64,000 nucleotides of DNA from Branchinecta lynchi (lineage: Eukaryota; Arthropoda; Branchiopoda; Anostraca; Branchinectidae), in the NCBI GenBank assembly GCA_023053575.1, contig JAKZAP010000007.1, forward strand, positions 12,305,508 to 12,369,507, given 5' to 3'. A program made the translations under genes and the position numbers. Shown here one piece after another: positions 51,841 to 62,819 of this stretch (position 1 is the first letter of the stretch; every line of letters begins with the position of its first letter). Below the pieces are notes generated by a model that searched no databases, was not told the DNA's origin, and saw only the letters and a list, made by a program, of their open reading frames with translations.

Positions 51841-53690
51841 TGATATGATATGATATGATATGATATTTATTACACTAAGAGCCCAAGGGCCATGGCAATA
51901 CAAAAGAAAAATACATAACCTACAACATAACTATAACAAACACTTAAATCTACAAGAAAAATTCTCTGTGATTCATAGCCAACTTGAGGAATCTGCCCAC
52001 TTTCCTTATAGTGACAAAACATTCACTCTTCAGCATTCGCTCCATCCATTCCTGATCACACTCATTTACTCCAAATATTTATCTTCTTAAATCATTCAAT
52101 TCCCTACATTCACACATAATATGTCGCACGCACTCATTCATATCTCCACACATGGGGCAGAAGTAAGGACCAATCCTCCCAATCGGCTTACCCGTGTACC
52201 TCCTCCTATCCCCCAGAGGTAAAATATCAGCTCGCATACTAATTATTAATTTCAGTTCCTCCCTATCTAAACCCGCTTTAAAATAAACACATTCACCCCA
52301 TGTCTCTTTTGCCTCTGTATAAAACCTCAGAGATTTTGAACTATCTCTGTCAACCTGCCACCTCTGGATTTCCTGGTCCTTAAGTATATTTTCTACTTCT
52401 TTAGCTACTGTCCCTAACTCCAACTCATGACCCATACCCTCATTCCACTTATCACCAACACCACACTCATCTAAAATTTTCTTCACTTGGTAAGCCCATG
52501 ACTCCTTACTTATATCTCTAAGGGACTCCAGATACGCCGCTTTCAACATTCTAACACGTGGAAGACTAATTATCTTTTCCCAAAAACTAACCATACTCAC
52601 TAAACGCCTACATCTTACACTTCCTAAGCCTATGTCCCCCCAAACTACTAAGCTATTTGTCGTACTACTCAGTCCTAATGATCTTCTAAAATAATTCAAC
52701 TGTATCTGCTCCAACTTACCTGCCTTATGGAACCCCCACACTTCGGAGGCGTAATGCATAACCGGCAGTACCTTCGTATTAAATACCTCTTTATGAATCT
52801 TAATGTTATTAATATCTTTCAAATGGCTTCTTAGAACTAGATTAACACATCTTTTCCCCTTAATCTCCGCCTGTTCCACATGCTTTCCAAATACCCCTCC
52901 CTTTGCTCGCAATTTACACCCCAAATAAACCCATTCTTCCTTTACTTCTAAGTACTCCCCCCCGTATTCAAACTTCTCACCTTCTTTCAATCTACCACCT
53001 TTTTTAAACACCATCACAGCTGTTTTACTAACATTCAATGTTAGCTCTTTCTTTTTTAAGTAAATCTCTAGTAAATTTAAAAGTTTCTGGAGGTTGCTAC
53101 TAGAATCCGCCACCAGTGTTAAATCGTCAGCAAATAACAAGGTACACAGGGACATGATATCTACCGTCACCGTTGGGGCCGAATTATCAATCATGAACTG
53201 TACTACATCATTTATAAACAATGCGAATAACTTCGGAGAAAGAGTGCAACCTTGTTTCACACCGATCTTAGATTTCACACTTCTTGAAAACTTCTTCGCC
53301 ACTCGCACCACCACCTTAATACTCATGTACATTTCTACAATCAAAACTACGAACAAATTTGGAAGGCCCAGTTCTAACAATACTTCAATCAACAACTTCC
53401 TGTTCACATTATCAAATGCTCCCTTCAAGTCTACAAAAGCTACGTACAGCTTACCACCCTTGCTTCTCGTGTACTTTCTAATTAATACATTTAATATAAA
53501 AATCTGGTCAAGCGTACTGAACCCTTCCCTAAAACCAGCCTGCGCTGGATTTAAAATTTCACTTTTTTCTAGCCAATTTTTTAACCGAAAATCTATCACT
53601 TCACAAAAAATCTTACTTACCCCATTTCCATGTGGGAGCTTCCTAGGGCTACATGCTTTGGAACAGGGAGAAAACGGAAAAAAAAAATCA
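51841..53690 (-). mobile_element. 5'-truncated LINE (non-LTR retrotransposon)
   Basis: The insert reads on the minus strand from about 53690, where the frame opens without a start codon, to a tail 'gccatggcccttgggctctt' + 'agtgtaataaatatcat' and (ATATC)n at 51841-51866. Only the reverse transcriptase and downstream part of ORF2 remain; endonuclease and ORF1 are missing, as expected for 5' truncation during target-primed reverse transcription. It is flanked on both sides by copies of another repeat (51448-51605 and 53752-53890), so it probably landed in a pre-existing repeat pair or between duplicated sequence. It is close to the fragment at 19716-20105, which shares the C-terminal knuckle and tail style. 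Confidence 0.9.
51950..53680 (-). pseudogene. LINE ORF2 remnant: reverse transcriptase with late nonsense codon
   Basis: Counting from 53599, RT motifs occur in order: AGFREGFSTLDQ (about 21-32), motif A FVDLKGAFDNV (55-65, catalytic Asp57), motif B GVKQGCTLSPKLF (113-125), the catalytic LLFADDL (154-160, FADD 156-159), and SKTAVMVF (191-198). The C-terminal knuckle is Cys481-x2-Cys484-x8-His493-x4-Cys498. The frame is open upstream of 53599 (KLPHGNGVSKIFCEV), so the true 5' limit is truncation. A TAA at 52081-52079 interrupts the reading after LNDLRR. The same frame then continues IFGVN, EEW-like and VGRFLKLAMNHREFFL to TAG at 51952-51950, homologous to the end of the 19.8 kb copy. It is thus one mutation from a full C-terminus, yet non-autonomous by truncation. 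A Jockey/CR1-like clade is likely, but the clade is not determined. Confidence 0.9.
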
Positions 53691-53751
53691 AATAAAAACC
53701 CCCACGAAATGAAAAAAAAAAGAAAAAAAATCAGACACGCGGGCTTTCATT

Positions 53752-53890
53752 TAAAGAAAAATAAAATAAACATACTGGTCGAACAAGCTTGTTGGGCCAT
53801 GTAACGTAAGGATTTAATGCTTTAAAACGGTTACAAATAAACCAGAAGTATTTTTTCAACTTAATCTTGAAGACTTAGAAGTCTAGGGCT
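53752..53890 (+). repeat. Repeat flanking the LINE, right copy
   Basis: 'aataaaataaacatactggt' + 'cgaacaagcttgttgggcca', then 'acaaataaaccagaagtatt' and 'ttagaagtctaggg', matches the left copy at 51448-51605. Confidence 0.8.
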
Positions 53891-53894
53891 CTTC

Positions 53895-55490
53895 GAGGGT
53901 CACATTGTGGACCCACGTAGGGCCCACATGTGGGGGCCGCAGGGAGAAAAAAAAGAAAACCAAAGATTAAATTTGATGGAAAGGCACTAATAAAATAAAA
54001 AAAAAATCTCCAAATAGTCAGATTAAAGCGGGCTTTCACTTAAAGGATGCTGCGCCTCTTAGTATCAAATGAGACATGCAATTGTGACCGCCCAATGACT
54101 TGCAAGTGGAAAAGTCAATTTGATTCCTTCGATGGAAATACGACCAGTGTTTAGCAGTAGCCAAATATTAAGAGATCTCGAGGAAAAGCTTTTACAATCG
54201 GAGCACCTTCAAGTCCCCTCTTCAGGCAGTAACTATACTTAAAGGAAACGGCGTACTTATGACACTAAATCATTCTACGTCAGTAGTGCTTCCATCCATT
54301 CTCGTTCCCAAAAAGTCTGTAGGATGAAAAAGGCTGTTTTCTACTCATGGTTATACGAATCAAACTTACTTTTCTTTGCCAAGAAAATTCAGTACTACTG
54401 AAATCTTCAATTCAGTCAGAGAAGCTGGAGAGGAATGTTATGTTCAGCTTCAGAAGATGTTTGGGTACACGTACGTTTCATTAAGTAATCCTCAGTAACT
54501 TCCGAAAACAGAAAGCTTCTGCTTGTGAGCGGAGAGCTGGTTACCAAAGCTTTCCGTCCCTGACCAAACTTGTTTTGGCTCGCTATTTCAGAAACTTTCT
54601 GTGCAGGAACATACGAAGTAATTCAAAGCCTGTTGCTGACATTTTTCTGTTCCTGAACGACTTTTCCAGATTTTTTTTGTTCTGAGTGTAGAAGTTTCTT
54701 TCCCAAAATATGTACTTTCTTCATAATCTTTCAACTGTATTTTCAAACTTCAGATTGCAGCCAGGTTGGTGCAAAAGGCGAAAAGATTTCCCCAGGGTAT
54801 ATGTCACGGGAAACAGAAAGTCTACAAATCGAGGAAATAATCAAAATTCAGTCAAATGTGATTAGGATGGATCAGATATTCCACTGGTCGGCAGCGAGTC
54901 TAGTGTATGGACAGTCGGCCCTCTCACGATAACAAGTCGTACAAGTAGTGGTGTTTTCATTAATTTTGTTTAGAATGACAGTTAAAATTTTTAATTAGGG
55001 GATTGAGAGGCCGTTTGCGGCCTGAATTTCGACCACAGTTCAATAATATCACCGCGACATCTGATTACAAGGGTTATAATGGTGGTCTCCGAGGATTATT
55101 ACACAGATGCTGATGACTAGGGTAGAGGGTAGCCGCAAGGATTACAGCGTTGTATGTTTCTGCTTTTTAAGATACTGTACTCCCCCACTGTGGGGGGAAC
55201 CCCACAAGTGGGGTTCTTGGCGGTAAGACAGTAAACTCATTAGTATCTTCACCGCTCATTCTTCAAAAATGTTGCCGATAGTCAAGGAAATAGGGGGTCA
55301 TGGAACGTTTAAAAGCACAAAAAATAAGCACAAGCCTGCCGTAGAGTGACTCCAAAGTTCAAGGATTCGAGGAAAGAACCGATTAACATACGCTTTCCTT
55401 TAGAGAAATTATTAAAATTAATCTTCCTAAATTTGTAAATTTGAAGTTGCTAACAATTTCGTTAGTTTTCCGTTCTAATTTTTAACTACG
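53895..55490. other. No gene assigned; short palindromes
   Basis: Self-complementary patches include 'gggcccacatgtgggggcc' near 53920 and the paired hairpins at 55180-55219. No long open frame or splice-supported exon was found. Confidence 0.45.
55180..55219. repeat. Two GC-rich hairpins side by side
   Basis: CCCCCACTGTGGGGG is followed by AACCCCACAAGTGGGGTT. The cores are related in sequence (CCCCAC/GTGGGG), so they can also pair with each other. Confidence 0.8.
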
Positions 55491-55496
55491 GCCTGA

Positions 55497-55530
55497 ATAT
55501 GAACCTTGCCAAGAGGGCCGCAATATCGCA
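55497..55530 (+). repeat. CUGA...GAAA repeat core, diverged
   Basis: 'cctgaatatgaaccttgcca' + 'agagggccgcaatatcgc'. GAAA is altered to GCAA. Confidence 0.5.
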
Positions 55531-55539
55531 ACAACAATA

Positions 55540-57100
55540 AAAAAATCTGTGCTTTGATAATAGAAATGAACAAAGTAGCAGCCTAAATTTAGGCTAGAAT
55601 CTAGGCTTAGGTTTGTCGGGGAAATCCCGCCATCCGGTTTCCCTCTTGTCTCGAAGATCCGGATACTAACTTTTCCTTTAAGCTTCCTATGTTCTGTCCC
55701 TCATGGTGTTTGGGAAAAACAAGATTTAGAAAAATTAGGTCTGGTTTGAAATCTGTATTCGGGAATTTAATCTGCTTTTGCTTGTGCTGTCGCCTTTAAA
55801 CCCTGTTTACTTTTGAAACAATAAACAGATCCGGTTGTAAGATGAACGTTCAGCATTGACTGATTATTTATCTTCACCCACGTCTGGCTTCCGGGACCTC
55901 TGGTTGGCACGAGACATTATCGAGGGACTACGCACTATATTTACTTCAAATCAATCATACGGCTTTCCGAAAGATTGAAACGTGACTACGAATAAACTGA
56001 TCTGAAACTGGATATAGGGTTTCTGCTGCAGGTATGCTGTTGATTGCGTGATTGTTAATTTGTTAACAAATTGTTAGTTTGACTGTTGTTTTAAGGGTCT
56101 TATCCGTGGATTCCCGAATAAAATAGGGAATTATTTGGATTGCCCGCCCCTGTTCAGCTGCAAGCGAAAGGTCGATAATCCTTGAGGAGGAGGTTGGTAA
56201 CGTCCGAGAACTCGGCTTTGGTGTCTCTCCACTAGTGTGGATACAGATCTTTGTAACATATACTGGGTGGTCTTGAACGGGACTGCCTTCAACAGCTAGC
56301 TCTGTTATTTGTTCTTTGTTTTTCTTATTTTTTCCTTTCCTTCTGATGTATTTCATCCTGATGATCCATTCCTGATGACTAATTGTGATAGATTCACCAA
56401 GATAGCGCTGTATTGGAAATGCAGGGACGAAAGATATTGAGGTTCAAGTAAATATGTCACCATGTCGCTAATATGCCTTCCAACCATCTCCAAGGACGTT
56501 TTCTGTCGAAAACAGAAGCCTTCTTTTTCAGAAATTCTAGCCCAAAGATGGACAATGTGGCCCAAACTTAGGACAATAGTGTATGTAAGAGAAATAAACA
56601 TACACCTTTGAGATTTCTCAGAAACCTTGGTCTTGTTTATTTTCTAAAACAAAAATTTGACGCACGAATAGACCAGACATAGTCGATTCAACTCAACTCA
56701 CTTAAAATTCTTCATTACGAAAAGTAGCTTAGGAAATGTCAACAGAGATAGGCTGACTTGCAAGTACATAGTGTTACATCTTTTAAACAACCAAAATACA
56801 ATTTTGGTTTCTTAAAAATGTTATCCATTAATAAAATAATACGAACACATTTATGTTATATAAAATGTATCCGTGATACAGTATTAATTGAGTCAGTACA
56901 CTACATATGATGAACACCACCTCGTCCCCAAATAATGTCCTAAAGAAAATGCTAAGGAAGGAAAAGACACGAGTCCGCTTATTTAGCGACAAAACTCAAG
57001 ATTGCCTCACTAGCCTTCACCTGTCATTTTAGTTCGTAACTCCTCATACCAGGCGGGCGGCCGTCAGCTCCTAATTCTTAGATTATAAAGCGGGATCTGA
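55540..57100. other. No gene assigned; minus-strand frames 56601-56063
   Basis: Two overlapping minus-strand frames (56601-56353, then 56356-56063) have ordinary composition, for example KEGFCFRQKTSLEMVGRHIS and TELAVEGSPVQDHPVYVTKI, RIIDLSLAAEQGRAIQIIPY. They would be one reading if frameshifted at the ATGA overlap. I do not recognise a family. An exon, a decayed retrocopy or chance are all possible. Confidence 0.3.
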
Positions 57101-57270
57101 TTTTATAGGAGACAATTCGCCGCTCGAAAAGCTGTTTTTCTAAGGATTTCCACAGGTGTCACGAAAAGCCGGTAAGAATGGAAACAAAATCCAGAAGTTT
57201 GACAGAAACCATCAAGTGGCCATGTTTTGTGAACGTCCAGAAGAAGTCGATCATTTAAACGATGAAGGTT

Positions 57271-57459
57271 CAGGCCGTATCCAGGGGGGGGGGTAGGGAG
57301 TTGGTTGACCCACCCCCGCCCGAAACATGCAAAAATAACGATTTTTATAGGCTTTTCTCTCTGATCTATGTGTTTTTTGTGCTTTTTTGTCCGACCAGCA
57401 GGCAAAAAACCCACCCGAAACGCACCCCCCCCCCCAATAAATTCCTGGATACGGGCCTG
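57271..57459 (-). mobile_element. Poly-G MITE, copy 4
   Basis: CAGGCCGTATCCAGG (57271) and CCTGGATACGGGCCTG (to 57459) are inverted ends. The interior 'tataggcttttctctctgat' + 'ctatgtgttttttgtgctttt' is the inverse of copy 3. No exact target duplication is seen here. Confidence 0.8.
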
Positions 57460-57657
57460 TTCCGAAGTTTAAAAAAGTTCTGCCTAGGAAGCCCCAACTT
57501 CGGAAGGGCCAAGGGCTGAACTTGGGGCCAAAGTGACATTATAGTGTGTTGCATAAAGAGATTATTCTTTTTTCTTCTTTATTTGTGCAGTATTATACAG
57601 CTACTGAATTCACAATATTGTTTTCTCGACTGTTTCAAGTTTGGGTCAGTAAAAGTC

Positions 57658-57740
57658 CTCAAAAATACTCTTCATGCGCGATCTGAACCCGGGACCCGCT
57701 GCTTACAAGGTAGACGCTGTACAATTTGAGCTACCGAGGG
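57658..57740 (-). mobile_element. tRNA-Thr-like SINE head
   Basis: The minus strand reads CTCGGTAGCTCAAATTGTAC (A-box region), GTCTACCTTGTAAGCAG (anticodon arm with loop CTTGTAA, anticodon TGT), and GGGTCCCGGGTTCAGATC (B-box). It then runs into ATGAAGAGTATTTTTGAGGA, the body start shared with 7838-7917 and 11164-11240. The D-arm is disrupted, so this is a SINE, not a functional tRNA gene. Confidence 0.65.
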
Positions 57741-57869
57741 GAAAATGCTTCCATCTCAAGGGCGTCTTCCCCATTAAAACTATATATTCAGTATTATTTG
57801 TTTTTCACCATGAGGTGGACTGGTCCTGGAATGTCTACGTGGCTCCGACACTAGAGTCCTAAACCTCTA

Positions 57870-58540
57870 AACCTGAATTGAAAAGTTGTTCCTGGTTTAT
57901 TCCTCACGGTTTAAGTCCCCTGTATAGCGTCATGTATGTATTAAAACTCATCATTACAGCAAGCCCTCAGAGATAATACTTCCCGAACTATGCTTTCTAA
58001 GATTCGGATAGCTGAATACCGGATTCTAAATGAAAGTTGATGGAAAAGCAAAGCTCAAACAGCGCCACAACTTAACTACCTGTGCGCTGCATACCATCTC
58101 GAGTCCTCACCATGGTATTAGAATTCACGGAGAGCCGACAAATACTTTGTTTCTCATCCTTTACAGCGAGCTTTTACTATTGGCTACTGAGTGGGCTACT
58201 ATCCATTTGCGTTACAATAACAGCGTTATCATCTGCCCTTCTCACACATGCTGATGTAAAATGGTAAGTAGTAGGCTACCATAGATTAAAGACCAAGAGA
58301 TGAAGGCTTGGCAATTTCAGACTGGGATTCCGGTGTCCCCGCTTTTCTGCGGCGGCCAAGGAGACTAGGTGTGAAGGAATTATGTTTACAGCGGTAACAA
58401 GAAAGGGAAAAGTAAATTGCGTTGTTCCATTGAAATGAGGTCTGATAGTTTACCAGTTAGCGCCGAGCCAGGGGTTGCTCAATCTAAAAAACGATGTACT
58501 CAAGTGGCGCGTGCCGCGGTGCCGCGCCGAGGTGTACACC
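57870..58540. other. No gene assigned
   Basis: Overlapping short frames at 58030-58267 are unrecognised. Nothing else stood out. Confidence 0.4.
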
Positions 58541-58559
58541 GGTGGCGCAGAGAGAGCAA

Positions 58560-58880
58560 CCACTCGGCGCAAAGGCGAAAATATATTAGTAAAGCAGAAG
58601 GGAGGATCGGTCCTGCCTTGTCTGCGGAAGTGATGATGAAAGTGTAGTTCATTTGGCGTGTGGTATTGAATAAATGAAGAAAGGATGGAGATGGAGAATA
58701 TAATGAGAATAGATGGTAACGACGATGAAGGATAAATGTTTCAGGATCAATGGAGAATAGAACAGACTTTTAGACCACGGTGTATTTTTTGTCAGTGTTA
58801 ATTTCGCAAACGCCTTTATAAAATTTGCGTTGCGATGGTCTTAGGTCTTTTTTGGAAATAAATTCATTCATTCCACATGG
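58560..58880 (+). mobile_element. LINE ORF2 C-terminus and (ATTC)n tail fragment
   Basis: In one plus-strand frame the sequence reads CLVCGSDDESVVHLACG, a Cys-x2-Cys...His-x3-Cys knuckle like that of the LINE at 51841-53690. About 200 bp of non-coding tail follows, ending 'ggaaataaattcattcattc'. The knuckle sequence is distinct, so it is another LINE lineage. Confidence 0.55.
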
Positions 58881-59279
58881 ATGCTCGTCCTGAACCACTC
58901 GTTTTGTAGGAAAAAGTCGAAAAATCAAGAGCGTAGCAACTGATGGAATTCTAACCGAGCAAAATCACTTAAGAAAAAGCCTAAGAAAAATCGAGACAAA
59001 CTCCTTTTCATCTTACACAGAAACGCGTTAAACGATAAAAGTCTATGCCACCAAAACGAAAAAAAGGTGAAACAAGAAAAGGCGCGTCGACCTTACTTCA
59101 CAGCTTCCTTCCACTCGACACAAAGATAATTTCGTAAACCACATTGGCCTGGAATATCACAAGAACATAGAAGAAAAGCAGACGAAAATAGGGTTCCCAA
59201 AGACCAACGAAAATACAACTCGACATCCCCTTAGAGTGGGTCTGCTTTCTGCTGTATTAAAACAATGATTAAAAATGGA

Positions 59280-59480
59280 AATCAGCAACGATGTTTGACA
59301 GTGATATTTCGGCCCTTCTTGGTAAGGGACCTCTTCAGGCTGTAACAAGATTGGAAGAAGCGAAAACTGTCATCCTTTTAAAAACGCTGTCAAAAATCAT
59401 AGGCAACTTTTCGTTTTTTGCCATTATTTCAATATTTATGTTTCCCAGTCAGCTTGGGCTCAAGGAGCATTTCAGCTTAG
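59280..59480 (-). repeat. Dispersed CUGA...GAAA repeat with outer phrase
   Basis: The minus strand has AGCCCAAGCTGACTGGGAAA (59444-59463) and, about 110 nt on, CAGCCTGAAGAGGTCCCTTA, then CCAAGAAGGGCCGAAATATC. Both boxes are intact (CTGAAGAG, CGAAA). Confidence 0.7.
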
Positions 59481-59911
59481 TATAAGTTAGCCTGCGCAGT
59501 GAGGAATTCCGGGGTAGAAACAATGAAATTACTTTCGAGCAACATGTCTCCAAATGACGCATCTTCCTTTTCCCCAGAGAAATCATAAGCTCAGTTGCTG
59601 TTTTATTTCATCTCGCCTCATTTTCCAAATCAAGAAGGAAGAGCCAACTTCCTTTCTGATGCTTTTTACGACGCTGCTGTGCCTCGTAAACCGAGACAAA
59701 GACATAAAGGACTCAGTGGTATCAAGAACAAATAAACATCAGAACCTCCGCCTCCCTATCTGTGTAATACGACCATGCGGAGTTGAACAGATCCCAATAC
59801 CCTGCCCGATGCAAACGAGCGGAGGCAGGAGCTACGCGGAACGTCACAATTCGTTGCCTCTGCAAACAGCTATATCGCACTAAAGCCCCGGAGAAAAAGT
59901 TTCCAAACAAA

Positions 59912-60264
59912 ACTGTCAGATGTTTTATAACAGACAACACAAGGATGCGCGGTTTCAACAGACAACACGCAACTGACAACACTTGGAATGTTATCTGCTG
60001 CCGCGACAAACGTTAAGCATGAAATGTTGTGCGTAACAAGCATTGCCAGGAAGAGCCGAAAAACGCGAAAAAAAATTCTTCATCGGAAAATTCAGCAGAT
60101 GCTTTTTTGGCAGTTTCTCGGCTCTTTCTGGCAAGCTTGTTATGCATAAAATTTCATGCATAACGTTTGTCGCGACAAATGATAACATATTAAGTTTTGT
60201 CCCTTGCGTGTTGTCTGTTGAAAGCGTGCACCCTTGTGTTGTCTGTTATGAAACTTTTGACAGT
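59912..60264. mobile_element. MITE family M, complete copy with about 55-bp TIRs
   Basis: The left end reads 'actgtcagatgttttataac' + 'agacaacacaaggatgcgcg' + 'gtttcaacagacaacac'. The right end, reverse-complemented, reads 'actgtcaaaagtttcataac' + 'agacaacacaagggtgcacg' + 'ctttcaacagacaacac'. Inner inverted parts ('gcataacaagcttgccag...gagccgaaaa', 'gaaaattcagcagatgc') extend the foldback toward the centre. It has 353 bp and no coding content. Partial copies lie at 12657, 35182 and 35409. Confidence 0.85.
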
Positions 60265-60574
60265 CTACAAGCCGATTGGTTGTCTATCAATGGTACGTCG
60301 CATGTGACGCACTGCAGGGCGGGTCAGCAGGCCTCCTGCCCTGTTTCCTCTGGGATGCACTGCGGCAAAGAGGCAAGTAGACGCTGCACATCTGAGAGGA
60401 AAAAGGGCAACGGGCATCAATCCTAAGCTCATCAATTACCTCTAGCTCAGCTCAGTTCTATCGGGGTAATCCATAGTCGCTGCACGGGACCAAAGACGGA
60501 GGTTCTATTGGCTTATTTGTTCTTGGTAGTATAGCCCTACAAGCAAATTCGACGTGCCTAAGGTGACGTTCATA

Positions 60575-60830
60575 CCAGGAATCCTTAAAGGTTCGTCTTT
60601 ACCCATAATACTACTTCACTTCGCTTTCCTAATTGTCCCAGCCATTCTCATTTCCAAGATCCACCCTAATGGCACTACGCTGATTTTGGAGGCGGACCAG
60701 ACTAGTTTTTATTGTTTCCGAGGAGTTGACTGGTCGGAAATACCTGTTATGCATGTTTCTCCGAGTTTCCCATGAAAACTAAGGCGGCCGAGCGAGGCTT
60801 AAAACAGCCGGAAAGCTTCGAAATACAGCA
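60575..60830 (+). mobile_element. MITE family B, degenerate copy
   Basis: 'aatccttaaaggttcgtctt' + 'tacccataatac' at the left, then 'ggcactacgctgattttgga', 'ttattgtttccgaggagttg', 'ggcttaaaacagccggaaag', in the same order as the copies at 26210 and 34232. Confidence 0.55.
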
Positions 60831-60834
60831 GAGG

Positions 60835-61720
60835 TTCATCAAAGGAGTTAAGTATGTTAGAATATTGGGATTCTGTATCTACCGATGCTTGTACATGACT
60901 ACATGTTTCAATTTGGATTTAATTTTGTTCGGAAAATTAGCAGCTGTTTGGTACCTATACTTGTCACGTACTTTACTTCGTTTTTTAGTTTACTTTTATC
61001 GTTCCTTTTTCCCATTTCAGTTTGCTTGTACAGATTGGTCCGCAATTAAATTTGGACGGCCTAGATTTGTCAGTTCGTAGCTGAGAAATGCTATGAGATC
61101 GAAGCACGAGGTACATTCACTCCCTCACTCCAAACCTCCAGAGCCGAAATGCAAGGGAAAGTCACCTTCTCCCATTTCAGATCGCTTGCCTAGTCAGCCC
61201 AAACGAGACGTAATGCTGCGGAAAAAAGACCAAATTCTATCGATCAGATTTACTACACTTTCAAAACAAAGTTGAAAAATGTCAACTTTTCCGTACGGAA
61301 TTAAAGCTTTTTTGCGATTTTTCCGTGCTACACATTTCTGAGAGTTTGTCGTGGAAACACGACTGTGTGCCACACACTCTAGGCTCCTCACAAGTCGAAA
61401 CTCACGGAAACACAGTATTATCTCTTTGTGGGGGGTATTTCCAAATGACGAAAAAAAAATACTAAGAAATACGACTTCAGGCTTCAATCTCAAAATTCTT
61501 TACTTGAAGGAACCTAAATTGTCTGTCCATTTACACGCTACGTGGCTATTCATTGTTCTAAATTCATTGTTCGGATATGAATTTACCGCTAAATCTGAAT
61601 TTACCGCCAAAAATCGAGCCACAAAATCGAAAACCACCTCGACAGTTGTTTGTCGAATTTGATCCATAAAAACACTGCAGAATCGCACTTTTTGGCCATA
61701 CTAACAACCTCGGCAAACTA
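60835..61720. other. No gene assigned
   Basis: Frames 60772-61080 (+), 61194-61493 (-) and 61351-61662 (+) overlap or are short and unrecognised. Confidence 0.4.
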
Positions 61721-61722
61721 AC

Positions 61723-62400
61723 TTAAAGTTCAATGGGCACATCAAACTACCCCAATCCCACTCTGTAAAAACCTAGGAACAATGCTTACCCCCTAGCTCA
61801 GCAGCTTTTTCAACAGTTTCCTCTCTGTGATATTTCAAAGCGTAATTTTTTGGGCCAGTGCATGCTCAATTTACTAGCTTGGACAAAGATAAAAGTTATA
61901 TTTCTTATAACGCTTAGTAGATCTTTATTATATGCATAAATCAGCTTGTCTAATTCAGAATTGAATAGGCTATTTGTTTTTTAATGACTTTAGTAGCTAT
62001 GTTATATTTATAAACTTATTGCATATACTGGTACATTTTATAAAGTAAGTTAATCAAGCTTCACAACACTATTCCACTATGAAAAACTTGTAATAGGCGC
62101 TTAAAACATGGAACTTCTGATAACATACTAGAACAATCATGTAAACTGAATCTGCGTCTTGACTTATTGGTGATATCTCAAATACATCCTTTTCTATCAA
62201 GCCTTGCTGGGAGTTTTTGAATTTCCTGCCACGATATTACAGCTCCTAAGATTTGGATCGCCAAAATGCCAGAGAGGTAAAGACAAGGGATAACAAGAAA
62301 ACGGCCGATTTTCGTAGCGCCTTCTAAAGGAAGTTGGAAATGTTTATTTCTGAAGCATTTAATACAAAGTAAAGCATTAGAGGTGTCCATTGTGCTTTAA
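61723..62400 (-). mobile_element. TTAA-ended TIR element, copy 2 (inverted)
   Basis: The ends TTAAAGTTCAATGGGCAC and GTGTCCATTGTGCTTTAA are TIRs. The whole element is the reverse complement of 20402-21098 with scattered substitutions and small indels (678 against 697 bp). Its right end abuts or overlaps the next MITE. Confidence 0.8.
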
Positions 62401-62814
62401 GGCGTATTCTCGCCAATCCCCAAGGACTCCACTTGAGGAGTCCCCAAGTTTTTGTTTGTCCCAGGGACTCACTCCCCGTATTCTCGAGATTCCCCACGGA
62501 CGGGGAATGCTCCGATTATCATCACCATCATCAAAAAGGACTCCCTTTCAGATTTGGAGGGGAATCAATTTATGCTGGTGTTGGTGCAATGTAAAATTAA
62601 TTAAAAAGAATCAGAATAAACAAAACCAAAAATAAAGTGGATCCATACTAATTTCGTCAACGCATATTTTTTTTTCGAACAGGATCCATTTTGGAAGCAT
62701 TCCCCGTGTTCTCGCTGTTTGTGTACGCGGAGTCCGCGTGGAGTGACTCCCTCTATTCTCGCCGTTCCCTTCGATTCCCCGAGGAGTCCTCGGGGAACGG
62801 CGAGAATACGCCTT
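62399..62814. mobile_element. MITE with AAGGCGTATTCTCGCC ends
   Basis: The 16-bp TIR AAGGCGTATTCTCGCC at 62399-62414 is perfectly inverted at 62799-62814. Several 'aggactcc/ggagtcc' and 'ccccga.gagtcctcgggg' sub-palindromes lie inside. The left end directly adjoins the TTAA element, so it is either a nested insertion at that boundary or a coincidence. Confidence 0.85.
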
Positions 62815-62819
62815 TAGAG

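Noticed and set aside
53094..53804. 236-residue plus-strand frame
   Set aside because: It is the antisense of the LINE reverse transcriptase and shows no domain of its own.
51448..53890. LTR retrotransposon bounded by the two 140-bp repeats
   Set aside because: The RT is of non-LTR type with a LINE 3' tail, the flanks lack TG..CA ends and are diverged, and there is no primer-binding site or polypurine tract.
57658..57740. tRNA-Thr gene
   Set aside because: The anticodon arm and B-box are tRNA-like, but the D-arm and acceptor stem do not pair and a shared SINE body follows.
59722..60426. Several overlapping frames on both strands
   Set aside because: They cover MITE family M and its TIRs; the peptides mirror the inverted repeats.
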